From Acidobacteria bacterium 5-1 (lineage in GTDB: Bacteria; Acidobacteriota; Blastocatellia; Pyrinomonadales; Pyrinomonadaceae), in assembly GCA_002050455.1 (NCBI GenBank), contig MWZA01000221.1:1-34781 (forward strand): a stretch of 34,781 bases of DNA, read 5' to 3'. The position numbers and the translations under genes are program-made. Positions 15,470 to 23,679 of this stretch are shown here, piece by piece. The first letter of the stretch is position 1. Every line of letters begins with the position of its first letter. The notes beneath the pieces are model-generated. The model ran no database searches, was not told where the DNA came from, and saw nothing but the letters and a program-made list of their open reading frames with translations.

Positions 15470-15684
15470 TTTAGACACGCGAATAAAAAGCAATATAAAC
15501 TTTTTTAAGATAAATTCTGTTTGCTGAACTGAAGTTTTAGAACCAATAAAAAATCCGGCGTGGGTTAATTACCAAAACCTATTAAACCAATTGATAATAT
15601 GCAACAAAATAAATTATTCTAACGTAGTTTTTTATAATGGCTTTTATCTAAAAACTGGCATATCTTAAAAATCAAAACCCAAAG

Positions 15685-16494
15685 ATGCAGAAAAAAATTT
15701 TAATTGTTGATGACCACGACGACTTAAAAAGTGCTTTAACGAAGGTTTTTAGCAAAATCGGCTATTTTGTAAAAACAGCGGAAAGCCGCAAAGAAGCCAT
15801 TGAACTCGACCAAACAAGCGATTTCGACTTGGTGATTACCGATCTAGACGGCGATAAAGCCTTTCCGAAAAAAGAAACCGAAGAACCCGCAGATACTTGT
15901 CTGCCGACCAAAAACGGCGAAGAATTCAGCCGCAGTTTTGTCAAAGCCTTCAAGATTTGCGCGACTAATTTTCAGCGCGAAAACTTCGACGAAGCCGAAC
16001 TGAAAGACCTTTTTGAAACTATTTTGAACTATAAGGCGCAGTTTGTTGACAAAACGAACACGGTCAAACACATTCGGGAAAAAATAGAATTTGAATTTCC
16101 AAGCGCGATTTCACTGATGCACAGTATTCTCGATTATTTAATGAAGCGCGTCGAAAAGGTCGGCGTAGTTGATACGGAAAATTCCAATCTTTTTATCGCT
16201 TTAGACGAAGCCTTCGTCAACGCCATTAAACACGGCAACAAATTTGACGCAAATAAAATCGTCCGCATTTCGGCTGAAGTTTCCAAAACTGAAGCGCGTT
16301 TTACCATCGAAGACGAAGGCGAAGGCTTCGACGTGAACTCGATTCCAGACCCGACGGATCCGGAAAATCTTTTCAAAGCATCAGGGCGCGGTGTTTTGAT
16401 AATTCACAACGTAATGGACGAAGTTCGCTACAACGAACGCGGCAATCGTCTGGAAATGGTAAAAAAGACCGAAGCGGAAAAATCAGACCGTTAA
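15685..16494 (+). CDS. Incomplete receiver-like domain fused to HATPase (RsbW/SpoIIAB-like)
   Basis: A 269-residue protein. Residues 1-57 look like the first half of a response-regulator receiver: acidic pair DDHDD (9-13) and phosphoacceptor-type Asp53 in LVITDLDGD. A charged insert follows, then LPTKNGEEFSR (73-83) resembling the receiver loop after the Asp; the Thr and Lys of strands 4 and 5 are not recognisable. Residues about 130-265 form a histidine-kinase-type ATPase: N-box EAFVNAIKHGNK (175-186), DEGEGF (210-215) and GRGVLI (234-239), with no HisKA dimerisation helices. This is the layout of serine kinases or anti-sigma factors such as RsbW. It probably couples a signal to a switch protein. 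A TATAAT-like box at 15633-15638 may belong to its promoter. Confidence 0.82.
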   Translation: MQKKILIVDDHDDLKSALTKVFSKIGYFVKTAESRKEAIELDQTSDFDLVITDLDGDKAFPKKETEEPADTCLPTKNGEEFSRSFVKAFKICATNFQRENFDEAELKDLFETILNYKAQFVDKTNTVKHIREKIEFEFPSAISLMHSILDYLMKRVEKVGVVDTENSNLFIALDEAFVNAIKHGNKFDANKIVRISAEVSKTEARFTIEDEGEGFDVNSIPDPTDPENLFKASGRGVLIIHNVMDEVRYNERGNRLEMVKKTEAEKSDR

Positions 16495-16499
16495 AATTT

Positions 16500-17003
16500 A
16501 TGTTTTGTCCAAACTGCGGCGCAAATAATTCTACCGAGCAAAAGTTTTGCCGTTCCTGCGGCTTGAATCTGGAAAAGAGCGCGGAATCACTGCTCGAACA
16601 AATCCCAACCGCGCAAAGCGCGAATTTGATAAAACAAACTCAACTCGTGGAAAAATTCGGAAACTTTGCTTTAGGCGGTTTCGGAGTCGTTCTTTTAACG
16701 GCGGTCGGCGCGATTATTTATTTCATTTTTGAAAAAATGATTTTAACGGGCGCGAATGTTTTAGCCGGAATTGCATTGATTGCGTTTTTGATTTTTGCAA
16801 TTTTGTCGTTAATTTTTGTAATTCTCAACGAATCAATCAAAGAAAAGAAGGCAAAAACAAATCCTGCGCTAAACGGTGAACTGACCGGAAATAAAGAAAC
16901 AGGGAAACTTTTGGAAGAAAAACGCTTCGAGTCGGTTTCGAGCGTCACGGAAAATTCGACCGAGATTCTTCCCGTCGAAAACAAAACTCGAAAAATCAAA
17001 TGA
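16500..17003 (+). CDS. Zinc-ribbon membrane protein
   Basis: A 167-residue protein with an N-terminal zinc ribbon (CPNCGANNSTEQKFCRSCG, residues 3-21) and two adjacent TM helices (about 58-80 and 85-110), then a charged, probably cytoplasmic tail. Such zinc-ribbon plus TM proteins are common in acidobacteria and Bacteroidota, and their functions are unknown. It starts 5 bp after the HATPase gene and its end overlaps nadE by 4 bp (ATGA), so the three genes probably form one operon. No further function can be read. Confidence 0.75.
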   Translation: MFCPNCGANNSTEQKFCRSCGLNLEKSAESLLEQIPTAQSANLIKQTQLVEKFGNFALGGFGVVLLTAVGAIIYFIFEKMILTGANVLAGIALIAFLIFAILSLIFVILNESIKEKKAKTNPALNGELTGNKETGKLLEEKRFESVSSVTENSTEILPVENKTRKIK

Positions 17004-18664
17004 AAGTTACCATCGGACAAATCAACACGACCAACGGCGACATCGAAGGAAATGTCGCCAAAATTTTGCGGGCAATCGAAAAAGCTAAACAGGACAGCTC
17101 GGATTTAATTGTTTTCCCGGAAGTCACCACACACGGCTACACCTCGTTCGATTGGTTTTTGGACGAAGACATTATCGAAACGGTCGAAAGACCTTTGCAA
17201 AGAATCATTCCCGAAACAAAAGGCATCACGGCGATTGTCGGAACTGTCCGCAAAACCGGAGACGCGAACGGTCGCAAACTCTTTAACTCCGCCGCCGTGA
17301 TTCACAACGGCGAACTGCTTGGCTTTGCCGACAAAACGCTTTTGCCCGAATACGACGTTTTTGATGACCCGCGTTATTTTGAGCCGTCAGACGTGCGAAA
17401 AATGTTTGAAATTGACGATAGAAAAATCGGCGTCGTCGTCTGCGAAGATTTCTGGAACGATAAAACTTTCTGGTCGGAAAGATTGTATGAAATTGACCCG
17501 GCGGACGAGCTTATTATGCAAGGCGCGGATTTAATTGTTTCGCTCAACGCTTCGCCATTTAACAAAGGCAAAATAAAATTGCGCTGCGATATGGTCGCGC
17601 ATCGCGCACGACTTCAAAAAAAGCCGGTTGTTTTCGTCAATCTAATCGGCGGAAATGACGGCATTATTTTCGACGGCGCAAGTCTCATTGCTGACGAAGA
17701 AGGCGATATTATTTTGCAGGCAAAAGCGTTTGAAGAATTTGTTGAAACGGTTGAACTCGATATTCGCAAACCGGATTCGCGCGGAATTACCGAAAACGAA
17801 TGCGAAACGATTCGTCAAGCTCTTGTTTTAGGAATCAAAGATTACGCGGCAAAAAACCAGTTTTCAAAAGCCGTTTTGGGACTTTCCGGCGGCATTGATT
17901 CGGCTTTGGTTGCGACTCTCGCGTGTGAAGCATTAGGTGCGGAAAACGTTCTTTCAGTGATGATGCCGTCGCCGTTTTCTTCGGAAGGTAGCATTAAACA
18001 TTCGGAACAGCTTGCAAAAAATCTCGGAATGCCAACGCGGTTAGAGCCGATTTCCGGCGCGTTTGAAGTTTTATTAAAACAAATGAATCTGCATAAACCG
18101 ACGCACGGCGGCGAAAATCTCGCGGCGGAAAATATGCAATCAAGACTTCGCGGCGTGACTTTGATGACAATTTCAAATGCCGAAGGAAGATTGGTTTTAG
18201 CAACCGGAAACAAATCCGAACTCGCCGTCGGTTATTGTACTTTGTATGGCGACACAAACGGCGGTTTGGCTGTTCTCGGCGACGTTTTGAAAACAGAGGT
18301 TTATCAAATCGCTAGACATATTAACGAAAGTGCCGGACGCGAAATTATCCCGAATGCGATTATTGAAAAAGCGCCGTCAGCCGAACTTGCGCCGAATCAA
18401 TTTGACCAAGATTCCTTGCCGCCGTATGATTTGATGGACAAAGTTTTAAAACTTTATTTCGAGCAGAAACTTTCTCCTGAGGCGATTATTGCAGAAGGAA
18501 ACGATTCAAGGTTGGTTTATGATTTGTTGAATAGAGTCGAATCTCCGGCTAACGAATTCAAACGCCGCCAACTTCCGCCGACTTTAATTATTTCACGAAA
18601 CGCAATCGGCATCGGACGCCGAAGACCTGTAACGCATCGCTATCGAAGAAACCCAAAAAACTAA
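17000..18664 (+). CDS. nadE: Glutamine-dependent NAD+ synthetase
   Basis: A 554-residue two-domain enzyme that converts nicotinic acid adenine dinucleotide to NAD+, using ammonia from glutamine. The N-terminal nitrilase-type glutaminase domain has the catalytic triad Glu41 (FPEVTTHGY), Lys112 (DKTLLPEYDVF) and Cys148 (VVVCEDFW). The C-terminal synthetase has the ATP pyrophosphatase loop LSGGIDSALVA (295-305), and later ATGNKSELAVGYCTLYGD and KAPSAELAPNQFDQDSLPPYD. Length and order match the family. ATG 17000 overlaps the preceding gene. The C-terminus ends in a basic stretch (RRPVTHRYRRNPKN), normal for this group. Confidence 0.97.
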   Translation: MKVTIGQINTTNGDIEGNVAKILRAIEKAKQDSSDLIVFPEVTTHGYTSFDWFLDEDIIETVERPLQRIIPETKGITAIVGTVRKTGDANGRKLFNSAAVIHNGELLGFADKTLLPEYDVFDDPRYFEPSDVRKMFEIDDRKIGVVVCEDFWNDKTFWSERLYEIDPADELIMQGADLIVSLNASPFNKGKIKLRCDMVAHRARLQKKPVVFVNLIGGNDGIIFDGASLIADEEGDIILQAKAFEEFVETVELDIRKPDSRGITENECETIRQALVLGIKDYAAKNQFSKAVLGLSGGIDSALVATLACEALGAENVLSVMMPSPFSSEGSIKHSEQLAKNLGMPTRLEPISGAFEVLLKQMNLHKPTHGGENLAAENMQSRLRGVTLMTISNAEGRLVLATGNKSELAVGYCTLYGDTNGGLAVLGDVLKTEVYQIARHINESAGREIIPNAIIEKAPSAELAPNQFDQDSLPPYDLMDKVLKLYFEQKLSPEAIIAEGNDSRLVYDLLNRVESPANEFKRRQLPPTLIISRNAIGIGRRRPVTHRYRRNPKN

Positions 18665-18745
18665 AATTAATTTGCAAGTAAAAATTTTCACTCCGTTCTG
18701 GGAACAAAAGACAAGTTCGATTGTCTAAAGAATGGAGGAATTTTT

Positions 18746-19300
18746 ATGGCTGGAAAATTTACAAATCCACTCGACAACATCCGTATAGCGTCGCCGTGCA
18801 AGGCAAATTGGGAAGAAATGTTTGGCAATGAAAGAAAACGTTTCTGCGGCGAATGCAAATTAAACGTTTATAATCTTTCGGGAATGTCGCGCAGGGAAGC
18901 GGAAAATTTAATCCTGCAATTCGAAGGAAGACTTTGTGTGAGATTTTTCAGACGCGCCGACGGCAGCATTTTAACGAAAGATTGTCCGGTCGGCTGGCAG
19001 GCAATTAAACATCGCGTTTCCAAAATGGCGACGGCTTTCGCTTCGCTCGTTTTTGGGGCTTTAAGCGGAATTGGTTTAGCAAATTATTTTGCTCAGTCAA
19101 ATAAGCCTATATCGTCGACGGGAGAAATCAATGTGGAAAATACTGACATCATAATGAAAACACTTCCAACACCGCAACCAGAATTTAAGTTGGGACAAAT
19201 CAAAATTTCGGATAAAGTTGAACAAGGTTACCCCACTGATGGCAGAATTAGTAACATTGAAGAAGTTCGCCAAGAAATAAAAAACCAGCGCAAACACTAG
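18746..19300 (+). CDS. Conserved Cys-motif protein with one TM helix (unknown function)
   Basis: A 184-residue protein with a good ribosome site (ggagg, 7 bp before the ATG). The N-terminal 85 residues hold a distinctive arrangement, SPCKANWEEMFGNERKRFC then CGECKLNVYNLS and LCVRFFRRADG then TKDCPVG, that I have seen as a conserved uncharacterised domain in Acidobacteriota and Planctomycetota-type genomes. Five to six Cys suggest metal binding or a redox role. One TM helix follows (ATAFASLVFGALSGIGLANYF, 20 central residues hydrophobic), then a loosely structured region that would be outside the membrane. There is no clear enzyme motif. It converges on the VWFA gene, overlapping its end by 4 bp. 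Confidence 0.75.
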   Translation: MAGKFTNPLDNIRIASPCKANWEEMFGNERKRFCGECKLNVYNLSGMSRREAENLILQFEGRLCVRFFRRADGSILTKDCPVGWQAIKHRVSKMATAFASLVFGALSGIGLANYFAQSNKPISSTGEINVENTDIIMKTLPTPQPEFKLGQIKISDKVEQGYPTDGRISNIEEVRQEIKNQRKH

Positions 19301-20412
19301 TTCTTCACAAAATAACCCTGCCGAGCGCGAACGCGAAGTTGGTTTGGATTATTTAATCCGACATTGATCTTGACGTATTTGTTGTTTGGAAAATCGCCAT
19401 CCGAATAATACTGCACAAGATATTGTGCGCGGAGTTCGTTGGCAAGCTGTCGGAAAATTGTCACTAAAGTTTCGGCGTTTTTTCTAAAGTTTTGAGAATT
19501 TTGCGATTGGTCTTTCAGATCAATCGGCAGTAGCTTTGGCAAAAACGCCGTGCCGCCGGTCTCACCGGCAAACTTTTGTAGGTTTGATTGCCCGAAAACG
19601 CTGCCTTGATTTAATTGATACGAGTTTCCGGCAGGATTTATCGAGTAAAATACCGAATCGGCGTTTTGCAAAGTTTGTAAAACTCTGTTTTGTTCGCGGA
19701 GGCTGGCTTCATTGCGGCTTTTAACCGTTAATTGATAGAGGCTTTTCGAGTCAATCGTATCTATTTTTTTGCCTAAATTTTTGTAACCGTTTTGAATTGA
19801 ATTTCGGATTCTCTCGCTGTTCGTATCTTCGCCGTCGGAAATTACAACCACCACTTTTCGTCTGCCCTGCGGCGCATTCTTTTGCAGATAATCGGCAGCG
19901 GCAAAAACCGAATCGTAAAATGCCGTGAATGATTTGGTTGGTTGAATTGATTTTATCGAGGCAGCGGATTTTTCAGCTGTATCACGCGCTTGAATCAACA
20001 CCGGATTTGCGCCGATGCTGAAGATTGTTGCACGGTCTTCCGGGCGCATTACTTCCTGCAAAAACTTTGCCGCCGTTTCCTGTTCAAATTGAAACATCGC
20101 GTCTGTGCTTGCAGATATATCTAACAATAAAGCTATTTCTAGCGGAACTTTTTCAGCGTCGGAAACCTGCGCTATTTCCTGCGGTTTATTTTCCTCTAAA
20201 ATGCGAAAATCCTGCGCTTTCAATCCCAAAACGGGCTGACCGTTTCTGTCCAAAACCGAAACCGGCACAACCACCAGACGTGAATCAATTTTAATTACTT
20301 CATCATCTTCTGCATTATTTTGCGGCGGTGTCGGTTGCGCTGTTTGAGCAAAAGCAGAAAAAGCAAAAGCAAAAATTAGTGCAGAAATAAATACAAGATG
20401 TTGTCGTTTCAC
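19297..20412 (-). CDS. VWFA-related exported protein (acidobacterial type)
   Basis: About 371 residues from GTG 20412, preceded by GAGGT at a good distance. A start at 20559 in the same frame is rejected because it would overlap the OmpA gene and put 49 residues before the signal peptide. Signal peptide: KRQHLVFISALIFAFAFSAFA. The VWA domain has the metal-ion site motif DISAS (LLLDISASTDAMF) and later VVVISDGEDTNS. This matches the VWFA-related domain (TIGR03436-type) that is abundant and almost restricted to Acidobacteriota. The C-terminal QYLVQYYSDGDFPNNKYVKI region is typical of the family. Its ligand is unknown. The ompA-family gene lies upstream and ends with a terminator. Confidence 0.88.
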   Translation of the reverse strand: MKRQHLVFISALIFAFAFSAFAQTAQPTPPQNNAEDDEVIKIDSRLVVVPVSVLDRNGQPVLGLKAQDFRILEENKPQEIAQVSDAEKVPLEIALLLDISASTDAMFQFEQETAAKFLQEVMRPEDRATIFSIGANPVLIQARDTAEKSAASIKSIQPTKSFTAFYDSVFAAADYLQKNAPQGRRKVVVVISDGEDTNSERIRNSIQNGYKNLGKKIDTIDSKSLYQLTVKSRNEASLREQNRVLQTLQNADSVFYSINPAGNSYQLNQGSVFGQSNLQKFAGETGGTAFLPKLLPIDLKDQSQNSQNFRKNAETLVTIFRQLANELRAQYLVQYYSDGDFPNNKYVKINVGLNNPNQLRVRARQGYFVKN

Positions 20413-20453
20413 GTTTTTATACCTCAATAAAATGTCAATTTTGCAAAACAAAA

Positions 20454-20512
20454 GGGCAAAAGGTGAAATGGATCTCGCCGTTTTCACCTTTGTTTTGCCC
20501 TTGCTGAATTTA
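20454..20512 (-). terminator. Rho-independent-type terminator after the ompA-family gene
   Basis: Immediately beyond the stop at 20516 the minus strand has GGGCAAAACAAAGGTGAAAA, a loop, then TTTCACCTTTTGCCC and a T-rich tail TTTTGTTTTG. The arms are + strand 20454-20468 and 20482-20500. It separates the gene from the VWFA gene downstream. Confidence 0.75.
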
Positions 20513-20515
20513 AAA

Positions 20516-21490
20516 CTATTGATCGTTGCTATTGGTCGAAGCATCTTTTCTGACTTCAACGTTTTGATTCAAGCCTTTGCTGACCGTTAATTTAACTTCA
20601 ACGCGCCGATTCTGAGCGCGTCCTTCACGAGTCGAATTATCGGCAACCGCTTGCGCTGCTCCAAAACCGTATGAAGTTCCGATACGGCGAAGCGGAATGT
20701 TGTGTGTTTCAATCAAATAATCAAGTACGGCTTGAGCGCGTCGTCGGCTCAATTCCTTGTTCTTTCTCGCGTTTCCGTCGGCAGAAGCAAAACCTGTAAC
20801 TTCGATCAGATAACCTTTCATAGTTAAAGCAGTCTGCGCCAGATTGTCAAGATTTTGTTTGGCATCCGGCGAAAGAACCGCACTTCCAACCTTAAAATTG
20901 ACAGTCTGAGATGTTTGAACAACAAAATCGTCTATAGACGAAATTCTCTGATTGGTCGCATTCACACCGGCAATTGCCGCATCAGCTGTATCTTGCGCGG
21001 CTTTGGCACCACCACGAGCCGCATTGGAAATCGCCATTAATTCGTCAATCTGCCCGGAAATGCGTTGAGCATTTTGTTCTGACTGAGTTAAACGGTCTTC
21101 AACCGGGTCGACGCGGCTTTGAATTGATTGCGCGACGCGCAAATCATCATCATCAAAACGCACTTTTTCTGCCGACAAACTGCCTACATTGTCACCACGA
21201 CCTTCAACCTGCAGATTCAAACCCCGAATAACTTGATCAGCAGCGATAGAATTGCCGCCGCCAAAAAATCCGCCTTTGGTTTTGATACTGGTATTGGGAC
21301 TAAGGACAACTCTCGTATTAACACCGGCGCTGTCCCGAACCGTGAAACTGTTGTTGTCTCTGGCAACGACAACGCCCTTAATTTTATATTTTTGACCACT
21401 CGCTAAATTGCGAACTTGCGCGTCCTGCGCGAAAACACTTGCTACGCTTATAAATAAAGCTAAAAGCAGTACCGGAAATTTTTTTAACAT
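20516..21490 (-). CDS. OmpA-family outer-membrane/peptidoglycan-binding protein
   Basis: About 324 residues from ATG 21490 (ribosome site AAGGAG, 9 bp upstream; an ATG at 21508 lacks one). Signal peptide: LKKFPVLLLALFISVASVFA-Q. The N-terminal 90 residues (YKIKGVVVARDNNSFTVRD, then VRFDDDDLRV) look like a beta-barrel-like domain of the DUF5666/OB kind. A helical, probably coiled-coil segment follows (residues about 115-185). The C-terminal OmpA domain shows VNFKVGSAVLSPDAKQNLDNLA, VTGFASADGNARKNKELS RRRAQAVLDYL and GRAQNRRVEVKL, including the peptidoglycan-contacting Asp and Arg. It probably tethers the envelope to the cell wall. A candidate promoter sits about 150 bp upstream and a terminator just after. 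Confidence 0.9.
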   Translation of the reverse strand: MLKKFPVLLLALFISVASVFAQDAQVRNLASGQKYKIKGVVVARDNNSFTVRDSAGVNTRVVLSPNTSIKTKGGFFGGGNSIAADQVIRGLNLQVEGRGDNVGSLSAEKVRFDDDDLRVAQSIQSRVDPVEDRLTQSEQNAQRISGQIDELMAISNAARGGAKAAQDTADAAIAGVNATNQRISSIDDFVVQTSQTVNFKVGSAVLSPDAKQNLDNLAQTALTMKGYLIEVTGFASADGNARKNKELSRRRAQAVLDYLIETHNIPLRRIGTSYGFGAAQAVADNSTREGRAQNRRVEVKLTVSKGLNQNVEVRKDASTNSNDQ

Positions 21491-21819
21491 ATATTGAACT
21501 CCTTCCAAAAATTAAAGTTTGGTTAAAATAATTAGCTATGACGTTCATTAAACGGGTCGGGTTGTCGAAACTTTTAAAGTTTTTATTTTATTTAAACGTT
21601 TCTTAAACTTTCGTTCAATATCATTACATAGCCTTATAAATTATACTGACGAACAAAATTTTTGCAACAATTATTGTGCCATTTGCCTAAACAAATGAAA
21701 ACAAAGACATAATATCAAAAATGGTTTTAATCTTACTGAGTAAAACGTTTTATTTACAGACAGCTTTTAGTAAAATACTGTTTTTATTTAGTTCACTCAA
21801 CAAAATATAACATTAGCAA
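21491..21819. other. Intergenic region between ompA-family gene and E2 gene
   Basis: A 329-bp A/T-rich gap. It holds a candidate promoter for the ompA-family gene (21640-21667). I see no further gene, tRNA or strong hairpin, and no convincing terminator for the E2 gene that ends at 21820. Confidence 0.6.
21640..21667 (-). promoter_or_regulatory. Candidate sigma70-type promoter of the ompA-family gene
   Basis: The minus strand reads TTGCAA (21667-21662), 16 bp spacer, TATAAT (21645-21640), a perfect -10. The transcript would have a leader of about 140 nt before ATG 21490. Confidence 0.5.
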
Positions 21820-23679
21820 TTACAGCGAAAATTGCGTTGTTTCGAGATATTCCTTCATAAACGACAATAACCTCTCAGCATCCGCGCCGTCAACGATCCG
21901 GTGGTCGTAAGTCAATGCAAAGTAAGCCATTGAGCGAATGGCGATCACATCGTCGCCGTCGTCGGTTGTCATAACCTTCGGACGTTTTTCGATTGTGCCG
22001 ACGCACAGAATAGCAACTTGCGGCTGATTGATAATCGGCGTTCCGAAAAGTCCGCCGAAAACGCCCGGATTTGTAATCGTAAAAGTTCCCCCTTGAACTT
22101 CATCGGGATTGAGTTTTTTCTTTCTTGCTCTATCTGCTAAATCATTTGCCGCCAAAGCCAAACCCGATAATGATAGTTGGTCGGCGCGTTTGATGACGGG
22201 AACAATCAAACCCCAATCGAGCGCAACTGCCATTCCGAGATTTACATCGCCTTTATAAATAATCTGGTCGCCTGAAACCTGCGAATTAACAATCGGAAAT
22301 TGCCGCAAAGCCTGCGTAACGGCTTGAAAAATAAACGGCATATACGACAATTTTGTGCCGTAACGCGCTTGAAATTCGGCTTTATTTTTGTCGCGGAATT
22401 TCGCCACATTCGTCATATCAAATTCATAAACGCTCGTTACGTGCGCCGAAGTTTGTTTCGAGAATGTCATATGTTCCGCGATTTTCCTCCGCATTACCGA
22501 CATCGGCTCAACTTTATCGCTGACGGAAGTCTTGAGTCTTGAGTCTTGCGAGAAACGAGTTTTTGGCTCTTGACTCTCTAAACGCGCCGGACTTTTCACG
22601 AGCAAATCCTGTGGTCGCAAAGCCGCGCCCGATTCGATAAAAGAGATAATATCTTTTTTCGTTACGCGCCCGCTCATTCCCGAACCTTCGATGCGCGAAA
22701 TATCAACGCCGTGTTCTTTGGCGATGTTGCGGACAAGCGGACTTGATTTTGTGCGGCGCAAATCTTCAACGCTCATTTGTCCGTTGCCCGTTACTGATTG
22801 CCCATTGCCGGTTGTATCTTCGACAGCATTTGGACGATCGTAGTCATAACTTCTGCCTTCGACTTCTTCGACTTCTTCCTTTTCTTCGGCAGGCATCGAA
22901 ACCATTTTCGATGCGGATATATCTGCGCTTGTCGCTTGCGCAGTGGCTTGTTCGGCTTGATTTTGTCCGGCGGCGGACGTTTGGCTTTGGACATTTGATG
23001 TTGGATTTTGAACTAAACTCGCCCCTTCCGCGCCGACTAAACCGACAACCGAGCCGACTTCAACTGTTTCGCCTTCCTTCGTGCGGATTTCGAGAAGCGT
23101 TCCCGCAATCGGCGACGGGACTTCAGCATCAACTTTGTCCGTCGAAATCTCTAAGAGCGATTCGTCCTTTTCGATTTTATCGCCGACGGCTTTTAGCCAT
23201 TTGGAAACCGTGCCTTCCGTGATGGATTCGCCCATTTGCGGCATTACGACTTCCGTTGAGTTTGCAGAGTTGATCGAGTTTTCCGAGTTGACTGAGTTAA
23301 TAGAGTTAGCTGTTGCGGCTTGTGCTTGCTCAACTAGTTCGGTTTGTTCTGCTTCAATAGTTTTAAACTCAACTTCATCAACCTTCGGAGTTTCAACTTG
23401 ACTTGGGACGTTAGACCTTGCACTTTGGACTGGCTCTGCGCCTTCTTCGCCCAAAATGCCGACAACACTGTTGACTTCAACCGTTTCACCTTCGCCGGCG
23501 CGGATTTCCAACAAAATTCCTGCCGACGGCGAAGGAACTTCGGCATCAACCTTATCGGTGGAAATTTCCAAAAGCGATTCGTCTTTCTCGACTTTTTCAC
23601 CAACCTGCTTTAACCATTTTGAAATAGTTCCTTCGGCGATTGATTCGCCCATCTGCGGCATTACGACTTCTACACTCAT
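21820..23679 (-). CDS. Dihydrolipoamide acyltransferase (E2) with two lipoyl domains
   Basis: A 619-residue E2 core of a 2-oxo-acid dehydrogenase complex, started at ATG 23679 (ribosome site GGAGA; an upstream ATG at 23778 would add a spurious hydrophobic leader). Domains: lipoyl 1 (2-80) and lipoyl 2 (about 144-220), each with a lipoylated Lys in STDKVDAEVPSP; a peripheral-subunit-binding domain (SSPLVRNIAKEHGVDISRIEGSGMSGRVTKKD, about 20-residue cores shown in part); and the catalytic domain ending with YDHRIVDGADAERLL, where His and Asp are the active-site residues. The substrate (pyruvate, 2-oxoglutarate or branched-chain) is not determinable. The linkers are built of 7- and 9-bp repeats. 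E1 and E3 genes are not in the window. Confidence 0.93.
   Translation of the reverse strand: MSVEVVMPQMGESIAEGTISKWLKQVGEKVEKDESLLEISTDKVDAEVPSPSAGILLEIRAGEGETVEVNSVVGILGEEGAEPVQSARSNVPSQVETPKVDEVEFKTIEAEQTELVEQAQAATANSINSVNSENSINSANSTEVVMPQMGESITEGTVSKWLKAVGDKIEKDESLLEISTDKVDAEVPSPIAGTLLEIRTKEGETVEVGSVVGLVGAEGASLVQNPTSNVQSQTSAAGQNQAEQATAQATSADISASKMVSMPAEEKEEVEEVEGRSYDYDRPNAVEDTTGNGQSVTGNGQMSVEDLRRTKSSPLVRNIAKEHGVDISRIEGSGMSGRVTKKDIISFIESGAALRPQDLLVKSPARLESQEPKTRFSQDSRLKTSVSDKVEPMSVMRRKIAEHMTFSKQTSAHVTSVYEFDMTNVAKFRDKNKAEFQARYGTKLSYMPFIFQAVTQALRQFPIVNSQVSGDQIIYKGDVNLGMAVALDWGLIVPVIKRADQLSLSGLALAANDLADRARKKKLNPDEVQGGTFTITNPGVFGGLFGTPIINQPQVAILCVGTIEKRPKVMTTDDGDDVIAIRSMAYFALTYDHRIVDGADAERLLSFMKEYLETTQFSL
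22526..22580. repeat. Heptad array in E2 linker before the catalytic domain
   Basis: GAAGTCT, TGAGTCT, TGAGTCT, TGCGAGA, followed by degenerate units including TTGACTC. The unit is the same as in prmA (TTGAGTC). It encodes QDSRLKTS and neighbouring residues between the subunit-binding and catalytic domains. Confidence 0.85.
22784..22819. repeat. Degenerate heptad array in E2 linker
   Basis: TGCCCGT, TACTGAT, TGCCCAT, TGCCGGT follow a 7-bp period and encode GNGQSVTGNGQ, the linker just before the subunit-binding domain. The copies are imperfect. Confidence 0.6.
22980..23016. repeat. Degenerate heptad array in E2 linker after lipoyl domain 2
   Basis: TTTGGCT, TTGGACA, TTTGATG, TTGGATT, TTGAACT units (minus strand TCCAAAA-like) with a 7-bp period, encoding QNPTSNVQSQTS. 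Related to the GTCCAAA array at 13090. Confidence 0.6.
23258..23311. repeat. Nine-bp tandem repeat (GAGTTNNNN x6) encoding (N-S-x)n
   Basis: Six adjacent units: gagtttgca, gagttgatc, gagttttcc, gagttgact, gagttaata, gagttagct. The minus-strand product is ANSINSVNSENSINSANS, a flexible linker between the two lipoyl domains. The 9-bp unit keeps frame regardless of copy number. Confidence 0.9.
23396..23434. repeat. Degenerate heptad array in E2 linker after lipoyl domain 1
   Basis: On the minus strand, AGTCCAA, AGTGCAA, GGTCTAA, CGTCCCA, AGTCAAG follow a 7-bp period and encode part of QSARSNVPSQVE. The AGTCCAA unit is the one found intact at 13090. Confidence 0.6.

Noticed and set aside
20413-20559. 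N-terminal extension of the VWFA protein
   Set aside because: It would overlap the ompA-family gene and its terminator; a GTG at 20412 has a ribosome site and starts a proper signal peptide.
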